Below, one piece after another: positions 1 to 5,784 of a stretch of 15,542 nucleotides of DNA (its first letter is position 1; every line of letters starts with the position of its first letter). The position numbers were made by a program, and so were the translations under genes. The DNA comes from Nitrospirota bacterium (lineage in GTDB: Bacteria; Nitrospirota; Thermodesulfovibrionia; Thermodesulfovibrionales; Dissulfurispiraceae). The notes under the pieces were generated by a model. The model saw nothing but the letters and a program-made list of their open reading frames with translations. It did no database searches and was not told where the DNA came from. The stretch covers positions 1-15,542 of the forward strand of contig JACREW010000266.1 in assembly GCA_016212685.1 (NCBI GenBank). Direction: 5' to 3'.

Positions 1-1
1 C

Positions 2-94
2 AACAAGAAAAGGGAGAAATCCGGACTTGCTGCAATTCAAGAGGAACCTTCTGTTGTAGTTAGGATTTTTGAAATGGTGGAGAAGGAGAAATAG
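2..94 (+). CDS. C-terminal tail of an upstream gene, possibly hdrC-like
   Basis: An open frame enters from the left edge and ends at TAG 92-94, giving about 30 residues that end in VEKEK. It is charged and has no cysteine, so no domain can be recognised. It stops 5 bases before the hdrB-like ATG at 100, which points to one operon. In many Hdr loci hdrC directly precedes hdrB, so a HdrC tail is the most natural guess, but this rests on context only. The AAGGAG at 83-88, inside this tail, probably serves as the ribosome-binding site of the next gene. Confidence 0.5.
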   Translation, partial: NKKREKSGLAAIQEEPSVVVRIFEMVEKEK

Positions 95-99
95 ATTTT

Positions 100-975
100 A
101 TGAGATATGCCTTTTATCTCGGCTGCGCAACGCCTGTTAAGGCATTAAAATATGAGATTTCCACGAGAAATCTTGCCAAAATCCTCGGCATAGAATTGGT
201 TGATATTCCTGAATTCGGCTGTTGCGGATTCCCGGTAAAATCTATGGACTCTTTTGCCGCTCTTCTTATGGCTGCCCGTAATCTCGCCATAGCAGAACAA
301 AAGGGTATGGATATCATCGGCATCTGTACTGGATGCATGGCAATCCTTTCAGAGGCAAAGGAATATCTTGAAGACGAAAAATTGAGGGATAAAGTTAATG
401 AAAAGTTAAGAGTACTTGGAGTAAAAGAATACACTGGCAGGGCCAAGGTGAAGCATTTTGCAAGGTTTTTATATGAGGATTATAGACCGGATCGTATAAG
501 AGATAAAATTGTAACTCCGTTAGCGTCTTTGGAGTTTGGGGTTCATTACGGATGCCACTATACGAAACCAACCCATGCTCATGGTCATTTTGATGACCCC
601 TTAAATCCATCCACTGTTGATGACCTTATAAATATTACCGGTGCAAAAACCATTAACTATCCAAATAAAAACCTCTGCTGCGGCCTGACCATAATGGGGA
701 CTGCCGAGGATATAAGCTTCAGGCTTGCTGCTGAGAAGCTTGAATGTTTATCGAGTAGAGGAGTGGATACAATGGTGGTTGCCTGCCCTTCATGTTGTAT
801 TGCTTATGAAAACAATCAGAGATTGGCTGGAAAGAAACTCGGAAAGGAATTCAATCTACCGGTGCTTTATTTTACTCAAGTTATTGGACTTGCAATGGGG
901 CTGAGCGAGAAAGACCTTGGTTTTGAGTTTAACAGGATTAAGGTCGACAAGATTATTGAAAAGCTATCTTTGTAA
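100..975 (+). CDS. hdrB: Heterodisulfide reductase subunit B-like protein (two CCG domains)
   Basis: The 291-residue protein has two cysteine-rich CCG domains, the hallmark of HdrB and related proteins. The first has C9, C41-C42, C76 and C79; the second has C152, C193-C194, C229 and C232, each in the pattern C-xn-CC-xn-C-x2-C. In HdrB these cysteines bind two noncubane [4Fe-4S] clusters where heterodisulfide is reduced. In bacteria, homologues serve Hdr-like electron-transfer or flavin-bifurcating complexes with substrates that are often unknown. No signal peptide or membrane segment is visible, so it is cytoplasmic. The start at 100 fits the conserved MRYAFYLGC N terminus, with AAGGAG at 83-88 upstream. 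Length matches HdrB (about 290). Its position just ahead of complex I suggests a link between soluble thiol/ferredoxin redox chemistry and the quinone pool, which is inference. Confidence 0.88.
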   Translation: MRYAFYLGCATPVKALKYEISTRNLAKILGIELVDIPEFGCCGFPVKSMDSFAALLMAARNLAIAEQKGMDIIGICTGCMAILSEAKEYLEDEKLRDKVNEKLRVLGVKEYTGRAKVKHFARFLYEDYRPDRIRDKIVTPLASLEFGVHYGCHYTKPTHAHGHFDDPLNPSTVDDLINITGAKTINYPNKNLCCGLTIMGTAEDISFRLAAEKLECLSSRGVDTMVVACPSCCIAYENNQRLAGKKLGKEFNLPVLYFTQVIGLAMGLSEKDLGFEFNRIKVDKIIEKLSL

Positions 976-1010
976 TTCGGAAAATTATTATCCTTTTCGA
1001 GATTTTATTC

Positions 1011-1019
1011 TGGTATAAT
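1011..1019 (+). promoter_or_regulatory. Candidate extended -10 promoter upstream of nuoA
   Basis: TGGTATAAT at 1011-1019 is a perfect extended -10 (TGnTATAAT) in the AT-rich spacer after the hdrB-like gene. No good -35 hexamer sits 17 bases upstream, but extended -10 promoters tolerate that. It would start a long leader, about 185 nt, for the nuo operon. Identified by motif only. Confidence 0.4.
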
Positions 1020-1080
1020 GTTTAGGAACAAGACTTGGGAAAATAAGAAAAATCTTTATGAATTATTTAATATTTTTAAT

Positions 1081-1109
1081 TTGACATTTCTATGTGTATG
1101 AATTATAAA
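1081..1109 (+). promoter_or_regulatory. Candidate sigma-70 promoter of the nuo operon
   Basis: A perfect -35 TTGACA (1081-1086) is followed after 17 bases by TATAAA (1104-1109), which is near-consensus for a housekeeping sigma factor. It lies about 100 bases before the nuoA start, in the only sizeable gap ahead of twelve tightly packed nuo genes. This is the strongest of three promoter-like sequences in the spacer 976-1210. Confidence 0.6.
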
Positions 1110-1139
1110 ATCTGATACCTTTATTCTAATACTTTTTAC

Positions 1140-1169
1140 TTGACAGGCTTTTATAACTTGAAGTTAAAT
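1140..1169 (+). promoter_or_regulatory. Second candidate sigma-70 promoter of the nuo operon
   Basis: A second perfect TTGACA (1140-1145) has TTAAAT (1164-1169) 18 bases downstream, a 4/6 match to the -10 consensus. It would give a short leader of about 35 nt. A small hairpin, GTGTAT (1179-1184) pairing with ATACAC (1193-1198), lies between it and the nuoA ribosome-binding site AGAGGT (1201-1206). Confidence 0.4.
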
Positions 1170-1210
1170 AGTGCGTTTGTGTATTAAAAAATATACACTT
1201 AGAGGTAGCG

Positions 1211-1606
1211 ATGAACCCTCAAATGAGCCATATGACTCCCGGCAATTACATACCTACGGAATACCTGCCCGTACTCTTGCTTATGCTGGTAGCCTCCGCC
1301 ATAGGAGCCGGCGCATTAATATTCGGAGGCCTATTCAGGCTCAGGCGGCCGTATAAAGAAAAGCTCATGCCTTACGAATCCGGCAACCCGCCCGTAGGAG
1401 AGCCGAGGGAGCGTTTCAGCGTCAAATACTATATCATAGCCATGCTCTTTGTGATATTCGACGTCGAAGCAGTATTTCTTTATCCGTGGGCAGTAGTGTA
1501 TGACAAAATAGGGCTTTATGCCTTGGTTGAAATGATGCTCTTCATAGCCATATTGGTAGCAGGCTATATATACGCGTGGAAAAAAGAAGCATTCAAATGG
1601 GACTGA
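1211..1606 (+). CDS. nuoA: NADH:quinone oxidoreductase subunit A
   Basis: The 131-residue membrane protein has three hydrophobic segments at about residues 19-42, 72-95 and 102-123, the NuoA topology. The loop between the first two carries the family signature PYESGNPPVGEPRERFSVKY (54-73). The second helix has the conserved acidic pair D84 and E86 in FVIFDVEAVFLYPWA. NuoA sits where the membrane arm meets the quinone-binding connecting arm and helps shape the quinone channel entry. Start ATG 1211 has AGAGGT five bases upstream. It is the first gene of the operon, ends with TGA (1604-1606), and is 61 bases from nuoB across a repeat-bearing spacer. Slightly shorter than E. coli NuoA (147), with nothing missing from the core. 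Confidence 0.95.
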   Translation: MNPQMSHMTPGNYIPTEYLPVLLLMLVASAIGAGALIFGGLFRLRRPYKEKLMPYESGNPPVGEPRERFSVKYYIIAMLFVIFDVEAVFLYPWAVVYDKIGLYALVEMMLFIAILVAGYIYAWKKEAFKWD

Positions 1607-1613
1607 CGCCGTG

Positions 1614-1645
1614 AATTTGAGATTTCAAATTTCAAATTTGAAATT
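1614..1645 (+). repeat. AATTTCA-type repeat with 18-bp palindrome in the nuoA-nuoB spacer
   Basis: The spacer contains an array of the heptamer core found again between nuoK and nuoL. Bases 1628-1645 form a perfect 18-bp palindrome (AATTTCAAATTTGAAATT). Upstream, AATTTGA (1614-1620) can pair with TCAAATT (1625-1631). It ends just before the strong nuoB ribosome-binding site, GAGGAGGTGAGGG (1652-1664). No function is known to me; it resembles a low-complexity intergenic repeat. Confidence 0.7.
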
Positions 1646-1667
1646 ACGGAAGAGGAGGTGAGGGAAC

Positions 1668-2189
1668 ATGGTAATAGACGGCACAACCGCAGTGGTAGAA
1701 GTCGAAGAAGGATTGAAAGTAATCCCCGGAGCCAACACCATCATAGCCAGCTTTGACAAGATAGTTAACTGGTCGAGGCTGTCTTCATTATGGCCCGTGA
1801 CCTTCGGCCTGGCCTGATGCGCCATAGAAATGATGACGACGGGATCGTCACACTATGACTTAGACAGACTGGGAGTCATATTCAGGGGCTCGCCGAGACA
1901 GGCCGACTTCGTAATCATAGCCGGCACCGTTACAAAGAAGATGGCGCCCATAGTGCGGAGAGTCTATGACCAGATGCCCGAGCCGAGGTATGTCATTTCG
2001 ATGGGAAGCTGCGCCAGTTCCGGCAATATATACAACACATACAGCGTGGTTCAGGGAGTAGATACCTTTCTGCCGGTGGACGTATACATACCCGGATGCC
2101 CCCCGATGCCCGAAGCATTGATGGAAGGGCTGCTAAAGCTGCAGGACAAGATAAGGAAAGAGCATTTCAAATGGAGCATGTGGAGATAG
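1668..2189 (+). CDS. nuoB: NADH:quinone oxidoreductase subunit B, with in-frame UGA (candidate selenocysteine) at an N2 ligand
   Basis: Reading through TGA 1815-1817, the frame from ATG 1668 gives 173 residues that match NuoB throughout. NuoB binds [4Fe-4S] cluster N2, the last electron carrier before quinone. Its four ligands normally come from a tandem Cys pair and two single cysteines. Here residue 50 is UGA, directly followed by C51, with C115 (SMGSCAS) and C144 (IPGCPPMPEA) as the other two. The text before and after the UGA (WPVTFGLA and CAIEMM) is exactly the conserved context, so the UGA replaces only the first Cys and the frame is unchanged. TGA terminates nuoA, nuoC, nuoG and nuoK, so the code is not reassigned. 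A hairpin with SECIS-like geometry follows. Selenocysteine is plausible; a one-base TGC-to-TGA error or mutation would look identical. GAGGAGGTGAGGG precedes the start. If UGA is a stop, the product is a useless 49-mer, and reinitiation at 1830 would lack two ligands. Confidence 0.9.
1834..1850 (+). promoter_or_regulatory. SECIS-like stem-loop just after the nuoB UGA
   Basis: TGACGA (1834-1839) pairs perfectly with TCGTCA (1845-1850) around the loop CGGGA (1840-1844). The stem starts 16 nt after the UGA and the loop starts 22 nt after it. Known bacterial SECIS elements have a short stem with a small apical loop about 16-37 nt after the UGA and a G in the first two loop positions; here the second loop base is G. 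A 6-bp stem could arise by chance within the conserved coding sequence, and no bulged U like that of E. coli fdhF is obvious, so this is a candidate only. Confidence 0.45.
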
Positions 2190-2193
2190 AAGC

Positions 2194-2727
2194 ATGGAAC
2201 CTAAAGAAATAGCGGAAATAATAAGAGACCGGTATCCGGCGGAAGTGAAAGAGATAAAAGAATTCCGTGGACAAGTCTCGGTAATCGTAAAAAAAGACCG
2301 CATAAAAGAAATAATGAAGTATCTGCACGACGCGCCGGAGCTTTATTTTGATTATATCGAAGACCTCTGCGGCGTGGACTATTTAGGCAGGAAAGAGCCG
2401 AGATTCGAAGTAGTTTATCATTTATACTCCATAAGACACAGGCACATCATAAGGATAAAGGCCGAAGTTCCTGAAGACGATTGTGCGATAGACAGCGTAA
2501 CCGACATATGGGCCGGAGCAAACTGGCACGAAAGAGAATGCTACGACCTTTTCGGAATAGCATTCAACGGACATCCCGACCTGAGAAGAATACTCCTTCC
2601 CGAAGACTGGGAAGGGCATCCTCTGAGAAAGGATTATCCATTGAAAGCAGACCTCGGAGAGATGGAATGGAAGGGATACAAAGAAGTTCTTGAAACAGCG
2701 AAAAGAAACAAACAGTACGAAGCCTGA
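2194..2727 (+). CDS. nuoC: NADH:quinone oxidoreductase subunit C (30 kDa)
   Basis: This 177-residue soluble protein belongs to the peripheral connecting arm and packs against NuoD. It binds no cofactor. The family signature is clear near the C terminus: WHERECYDLFGIAF (about 108-121), then HPDLRRILLPEDWEGHPLRK (about 124-143) followed by DYPL. The N-terminal half, roughly 1-90, is the usual alpha/beta region. It begins 4 bases after nuoB, with GGAGA at about 2182 inside the end of nuoB, and stops with a TGA-TAG double stop directly before nuoD. nuoC and nuoD are separate genes here, unlike the fused nuoCD of E. coli. Confidence 0.95.
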   Translation: MEPKEIAEIIRDRYPAEVKEIKEFRGQVSVIVKKDRIKEIMKYLHDAPELYFDYIEDLCGVDYLGRKEPRFEVVYHLYSIRHRHIIRIKAEVPEDDCAIDSVTDIWAGANWHERECYDLFGIAFNGHPDLRRILLPEDWEGHPLRKDYPLKADLGEMEWKGYKEVLETAKRNKQYEA

Positions 2728-2730
2728 TAG

Positions 2731-3942
2731 ATGATGAAAGAGATGACTACGGCAGCCACGGAACTTAAAACAAAAGAACTCACCATCAGCATGGGGCCCC
2801 AGCATCCGGCCACCCACGGAGTATTGCGGCTGGTTTTGGATCTGGACGGCGAAACCGTAATCAAATGCACGCCCCATGTCGGCTACCTGCACAGGGGCAC
2901 CGAGAAACTCGCCGAAAACAGGACATACATATCCGCGCTGCCCTTAATGGACAGGCTCGACTACATATCCAGCATGTCAAACGACGTCGGATACTGCGTT
3001 GCCGTTGAGAGGCTTTTCGGCATAGAGGCCCCTGAGAGAGCCAAATACATAAGAACGATAATGTCCGAGATGACGAGGATAAGCAGCCATATCATAGGAG
3101 TCGCAACCCATGCCTTGGATATAGGCGCAATGACCCTTTTCCTGTACTCATTCAGGGACAGGGAACTGCTTCTTGACCTGTTTGAGATGACATGCGGGGC
3201 AAGGCTGACCGTCAGCTATCCGAGGATAGGCGGCGTAAGGAACGATGTGAGCCAGGAATTCCTCGATAAACTATACGACTTCACCGAAGGGTTTCCGAAG
3301 ATAATAGAAGAACAGTACGAAACCCTTATAGACCAGAACAGGATATGGCTGCAGAGGACAAAGGGCATAGGAGTGATAAGCGCGGAAGAGGCCATAAACT
3401 GGGGATTGACCGGGCCTACGCTGAGGGGTTCGGGAGTGCCTTATGACGTAAGAAAATACGCGCCTTACGATGCATATGACAAAGTGGAATTCGATGTGCC
3501 GGTAGGAAAGAACGGCGATGTATACGATAGATATAAATGCAGGATGGAGGAACTCAGACAATCCAATAAGATTATCAGGCAATGTATTGAAAAACTCCCG
3601 GCTGGGCCGGTTATGGCGCCGGATGCCCCGAAGTTCACGCTTCCTCCCAAAGACAAAGTCCTTTCGGATATGGAATCATTGATACATCAGTTTGTCCTGA
3701 TAACAAAGGGGCCTATAGCCGCTCCGGAGGGCGAGATATATGTGGCAACGGAAGTTCCTAAAGGCGAGTTGGGATTTTACATTATAAGCGACGGCAGCGG
3801 AAGGCCGTACAGACTGAGACTGAGGGCGCCGTCATTCGTGCATGTATCGGTTCTGCCGAGGCTGTGCGAGGGGGCCATCTTGCCTGATGTGATCGCAAAT
3901 ATAGGAACTATAGATATAGTTTTAGGAGAGTGCGACAGATAA
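2731..3942 (+). CDS. nuoD: NADH:quinone oxidoreductase subunit D (49 kDa)
   Basis: The 403-residue protein is the large connecting-arm subunit, related to the [NiFe]-hydrogenase large subunit, that forms the quinone-reduction site with NuoB. MGPQHPATHGVLR (about 21-33) includes H29, and Y78 lies in MDRLDYISS. These stand 49 residues apart, exactly as the quinone-headgroup ligands His38 and Tyr87 of Thermus Nqo4. The hydrogenase metal-site cysteines are absent, as expected. The C terminus shows RAPSFVHVSVLPRLCEGAIL and ends in GTIDIVLGECDR, typical of the family. The start is the first ATG after nuoC's double stop; a second ATG at 2743 could also serve, as the ribosome-binding site is weak and translation is probably coupled to nuoC. 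Confidence 0.96.
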   Translation: MMKEMTTAATELKTKELTISMGPQHPATHGVLRLVLDLDGETVIKCTPHVGYLHRGTEKLAENRTYISALPLMDRLDYISSMSNDVGYCVAVERLFGIEAPERAKYIRTIMSEMTRISSHIIGVATHALDIGAMTLFLYSFRDRELLLDLFEMTCGARLTVSYPRIGGVRNDVSQEFLDKLYDFTEGFPKIIEEQYETLIDQNRIWLQRTKGIGVISAEEAINWGLTGPTLRGSGVPYDVRKYAPYDAYDKVEFDVPVGKNGDVYDRYKCRMEELRQSNKIIRQCIEKLPAGPVMAPDAPKFTLPPKDKVLSDMESLIHQFVLITKGPIAAPEGEIYVATEVPKGELGFYIISDGSGRPYRLRLRAPSFVHVSVLPRLCEGAILPDVIANIGTIDIVLGECDR

Positions 3943-3948
3943 AGGGTT

Positions 3949-4413
3949 ATGTTGAGCGAAAATGCCGTAAAAGAAATCGGTCTGATAAGGAATAAATATC
4001 ATGATGTGCAGTCTTCTCTTCTGCCGGCCCTTTATGTCGTTCAGAGGGAGCATGGGTGGTTGAGCCCGGAGGCGCTGAAAGAAGTCGGAGAAATTCTGAA
4101 TGTGCCGAAGGCGGAGGTAAAAGGCGTTTCTACCTTTTATTCCATGTTCAGACATAAGCCCATGGGCAGGCATCTTATCCAACTCTGCACCAATGTGGCA
4201 TGTATGATTATGGATGCAGAGAGGCTTGTGGATATTTTGAAATCCAGATACGGCCTCGAACCGAACGGCACCACTGACGACGGCAGGTTTTCTCTAATTA
4301 TAATGGAATGCATTGGCGCGTGCGGCACAGCGCCTGCAATGCTCGTGGATACCGATTTTCATGATAACCTGACAGAAAAGTATATAGAGGAGATATTAGC
4401 GAAATATAAATAA
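3949..4413 (+). CDS. nuoE: NADH:quinone oxidoreductase subunit E (24 kDa, 2Fe-2S)
   Basis: The 154-residue protein has the thioredoxin-like NuoE fold, with ligands for [2Fe-2S] cluster N1a at C80, C85, C121 and C125 (C-x4-C-x35-C-x3-C) in LCTNVAC and ECIGACGTAP. The N-terminal helical domain includes LPALYVVQREHGWLSPEAL (about 25-43). With NuoF and NuoG it forms the NADH-oxidising tip. It lies 6 bases after nuoD and is followed by a 129-base spacer with a C/G-rich repeat. A relatively short N terminus compared with E. coli (166) leaves all ligands present. Confidence 0.96.
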   Translation: MLSENAVKEIGLIRNKYHDVQSSLLPALYVVQREHGWLSPEALKEVGEILNVPKAEVKGVSTFYSMFRHKPMGRHLIQLCTNVACMIMDAERLVDILKSRYGLEPNGTTDDGRFSLIIMECIGACGTAPAMLVDTDFHDNLTEKYIEEILAKYK

Positions 4414-4436
4414 GCTGCATAGGAGAATGAATGTTA

Positions 4437-4520
4437 CCCCTCCCCCACCCCCCTCCCTCAAGGGGAGGGGGAACTAAATTAACCCCCTCCCTTTATGGGA
4501 GGGGGCGAGGGGGAGGGTGG
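4437..4520 (+). repeat. C/G-rich inverted pair of hairpin repeats between nuoE and nuoF
   Basis: Two hairpins share the same perfect 9-bp stem, CCCCCTCCC with GGGAGGGGG. The first spans 4449-4471 (loop TCAAG) and the second 4483-4505 (loop TTTAT). Each is one half of a unit of about 34 bp, and the second unit is the reverse complement of the first, with about 11 AT-rich bases between them. This is the layout of paired REP-like (BIME-like) elements. No poly-T follows, so it is not a typical terminator. It may limit or tune read-through into nuoF, or protect the transcript from decay; both are inference. Confidence 0.8.
4497..4517 (+). other. G-quadruplex-like motif in the nuoF leader
   Basis: Four G-runs of 3, 5, 5 and 3 are separated by loops of 1, 3 and 1 bases on the mRNA-like strand, matching the classical G-quadruplex pattern. 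It lies 25 bases before the nuoF start and overlaps the right arm of the second hairpin, so the two structures would exclude each other. Prediction from pattern only. Confidence 0.45.
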
Positions 4521-4542
4521 AAGAGCAGTTAATAAAACAGTT

Positions 4543-5781
4543 ATGGGAAAAGTACTTTTAAAAAACATAGAAAATCCAAATTCTGCCGACATAGCCGGGT
4601 ACATAAAGACCGGCGGCTATAAAGCCCTTTCAAAGGCGCTGGAGTTGAAGCCATCCGATATTATCGATGAGGTCAAAAGGTCGGGATTGAGGGGAAGGGG
4701 CGGCGCAGGATTCCCTACAGGAATGAAATGGGCATTTGCTGCAGCAGACTCCAAAAAACCGAAGTTTATCCTGTGCAATGCGGATGAAGGAGAGCCCGGC
4801 ACATTCAAGGACAGACCAATTCTCGAAAAAAACCCGCATCTTTTAATAGAGGGAATGATTATTTCCGGGTATGCCTTGCAGGCAGAGTACGGATATATCT
4901 ATTTGAGGGGAGAATACCCAAAGGCAAAGGATATACTGGAAGATGCAATAAAGCAGGCACATGATAAAGGCTATCTTGGAGAGGATGTGCACGGCAAGGG
5001 CATAAGATTCCATCTTCATGTGCATCAGGGCGCCGGAGCTTACATATGCGGCGAGGAGACGGCTCTTATAGAATCCCTTGAAGGCAAGCGCGGGCAGCCG
5101 AGGATTAAACCTCCGTTCCCTGTCAATGAGGGGTTTCTCTCGAAGCCTACTATAATCAACAACGTGGAGACGCTCGCAAACATTCCTTATATTATAGAGA
5201 TCGGCGCTGATGCATACGCCGAGATCGGAAGTCCCGACTGCCCCGGACCTAAGCTTTACTCGGTAAGCGGGCATGTAAAGCGGCCGGGCGTATACGAACT
5301 CCCGATGGGCACGACATTGCGTGAAATAATTTACAATCATTGCGGGGGGATACTCGGCGATAAGAAGCTAAAGGCGGTTATTCCCGGAGGTATTTCCACG
5401 CCGATACTTCCTGCTGACGCTATAGACTGTCCTATGGACTTTGTCAATATGCCGAAGCGCGGGAGCATGTTAGGTTCGGGGGCCGTTATGGTCTTTGACG
5501 AAACCGTAGACCTTGTGAAGGTCTGTTACAGGGCGATTAAATTTTTCGAGCACGAATCATGCGGCAAGTGCACGCCGTGCAGGGAAGGCGTAGGATGGAT
5601 GCGGGCCATTTTAGAAAGGATAAGCAACGGCTCCGGCAGGGCAGGAGATATAGACCTGCTCATCGAGGTTTCCAATAATATTACCGGCAAGACGTTCTGC
5701 CCCCTCGGGGACGGAGCGGCGATGGTAGTGCAGAATTTTGCAAAACACTTCAGGAGTGAATTTGAGGAGAAGATACATTAG
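4543..5781 (+). CDS. nuoF: NADH:quinone oxidoreductase subunit F (51 kDa, FMN/NADH site)
   Basis: NuoF oxidises NADH, takes the hydride on FMN and passes electrons to [4Fe-4S] cluster N3. From ATG 4543 it has 412 residues. Visible are the glycine-rich GRGGAGFPTGMKW (51-63), the nucleotide-site NADEGEPGTFKDRP (79-92), ICGEETALIESLEG (168-181) and N3 ligands C340, C343, C346 (ESCGKCTPCREG) with C386 (TFCPLGDGA). The frame stays open upstream to ATG 4495, but those 16 extra residues are the Gly-rich translation of the repeat, so MGKVLLKN at 4543 is the better start and matches family N termini. No good ribosome-binding site sits close to 4543; translation may depend on coupling to the short frame ending at 4532. 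nuoG starts 3 bases after the stop. Confidence 0.95.
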   Translation: MGKVLLKNIENPNSADIAGYIKTGGYKALSKALELKPSDIIDEVKRSGLRGRGGAGFPTGMKWAFAAADSKKPKFILCNADEGEPGTFKDRPILEKNPHLLIEGMIISGYALQAEYGYIYLRGEYPKAKDILEDAIKQAHDKGYLGEDVHGKGIRFHLHVHQGAGAYICGEETALIESLEGKRGQPRIKPPFPVNEGFLSKPTIINNVETLANIPYIIEIGADAYAEIGSPDCPGPKLYSVSGHVKRPGVYELPMGTTLREIIYNHCGGILGDKKLKAVIPGGISTPILPADAIDCPMDFVNMPKRGSMLGSGAVMVFDETVDLVKVCYRAIKFFEHESCGKCTPCREGVGWMRAILERISNGSGRAGDIDLLIEVSNNITGKTFCPLGDGAAMVVQNFAKHFRSEFEEKIH

Positions 5782-5784
5782 GCG

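Larger units (their letters stand above)
4431..4532 (+). other. Possible leader ORF (33 aa, Pro/Gly-rich) upstream of nuoF
   Basis: ATG 4431 has AGGAG (4421-4425) five bases upstream, the best ribosome-binding site in the nuoE-nuoF spacer. The frame runs through the C/G-rich repeat and stops at TAA 4530-4532, ten bases before the nuoF ATG. The peptide begins MLPLPHPPPSRGGG, with a PPP run of the kind known to stall ribosomes without EF-P. An overlapping 16-codon frame from ATG 4427 also holds a PPPPP run. This may be an accident of a repeat inserted between the old nuoF ribosome-binding site and its start codon. Terminating translation could still couple to nuoF. No homologue is known to me. 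Confidence 0.3.

Noticed and set aside
976..1010. Rho-independent terminator after the hdrB-like gene
   Set aside because: A weak bulged pairing (CGGAAAA with TTTTCG) lacks a GC-rich stem and a proper T-run.
1171..1356. Open frame overlapping the nuoA start
   Set aside because: It lies in another frame of nuoA, lacks a ribosome-binding site and shows no family features.
1815..1817. Reassigned genetic code (TGA read as Trp or Gly) as the explanation of the nuoB TGA
   Set aside because: TGA properly terminates nuoA (1604-1606), nuoC (2725-2727), nuoG (8401-8403) and nuoK (11042-11044), and Trp is encoded by TGG throughout.
1790..1840. Frameshift in nuoB
   Set aside because: The reading frame before and after the TGA is the same and both sides match NuoB without any gap, so no shift is needed.
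4449..4505. Terminator between nuoE and nuoF
   Set aside because: The stems are strong but no T-run follows either one, and termination here would cut off nuoF to nuoL.
4495..4542. Upstream ATG 4495 as the nuoF start
   Set aside because: The extra 16 residues are Gly-rich translation of the hairpin repeat, there is no ribosome-binding site, and family N termini agree with the ATG at 4543.
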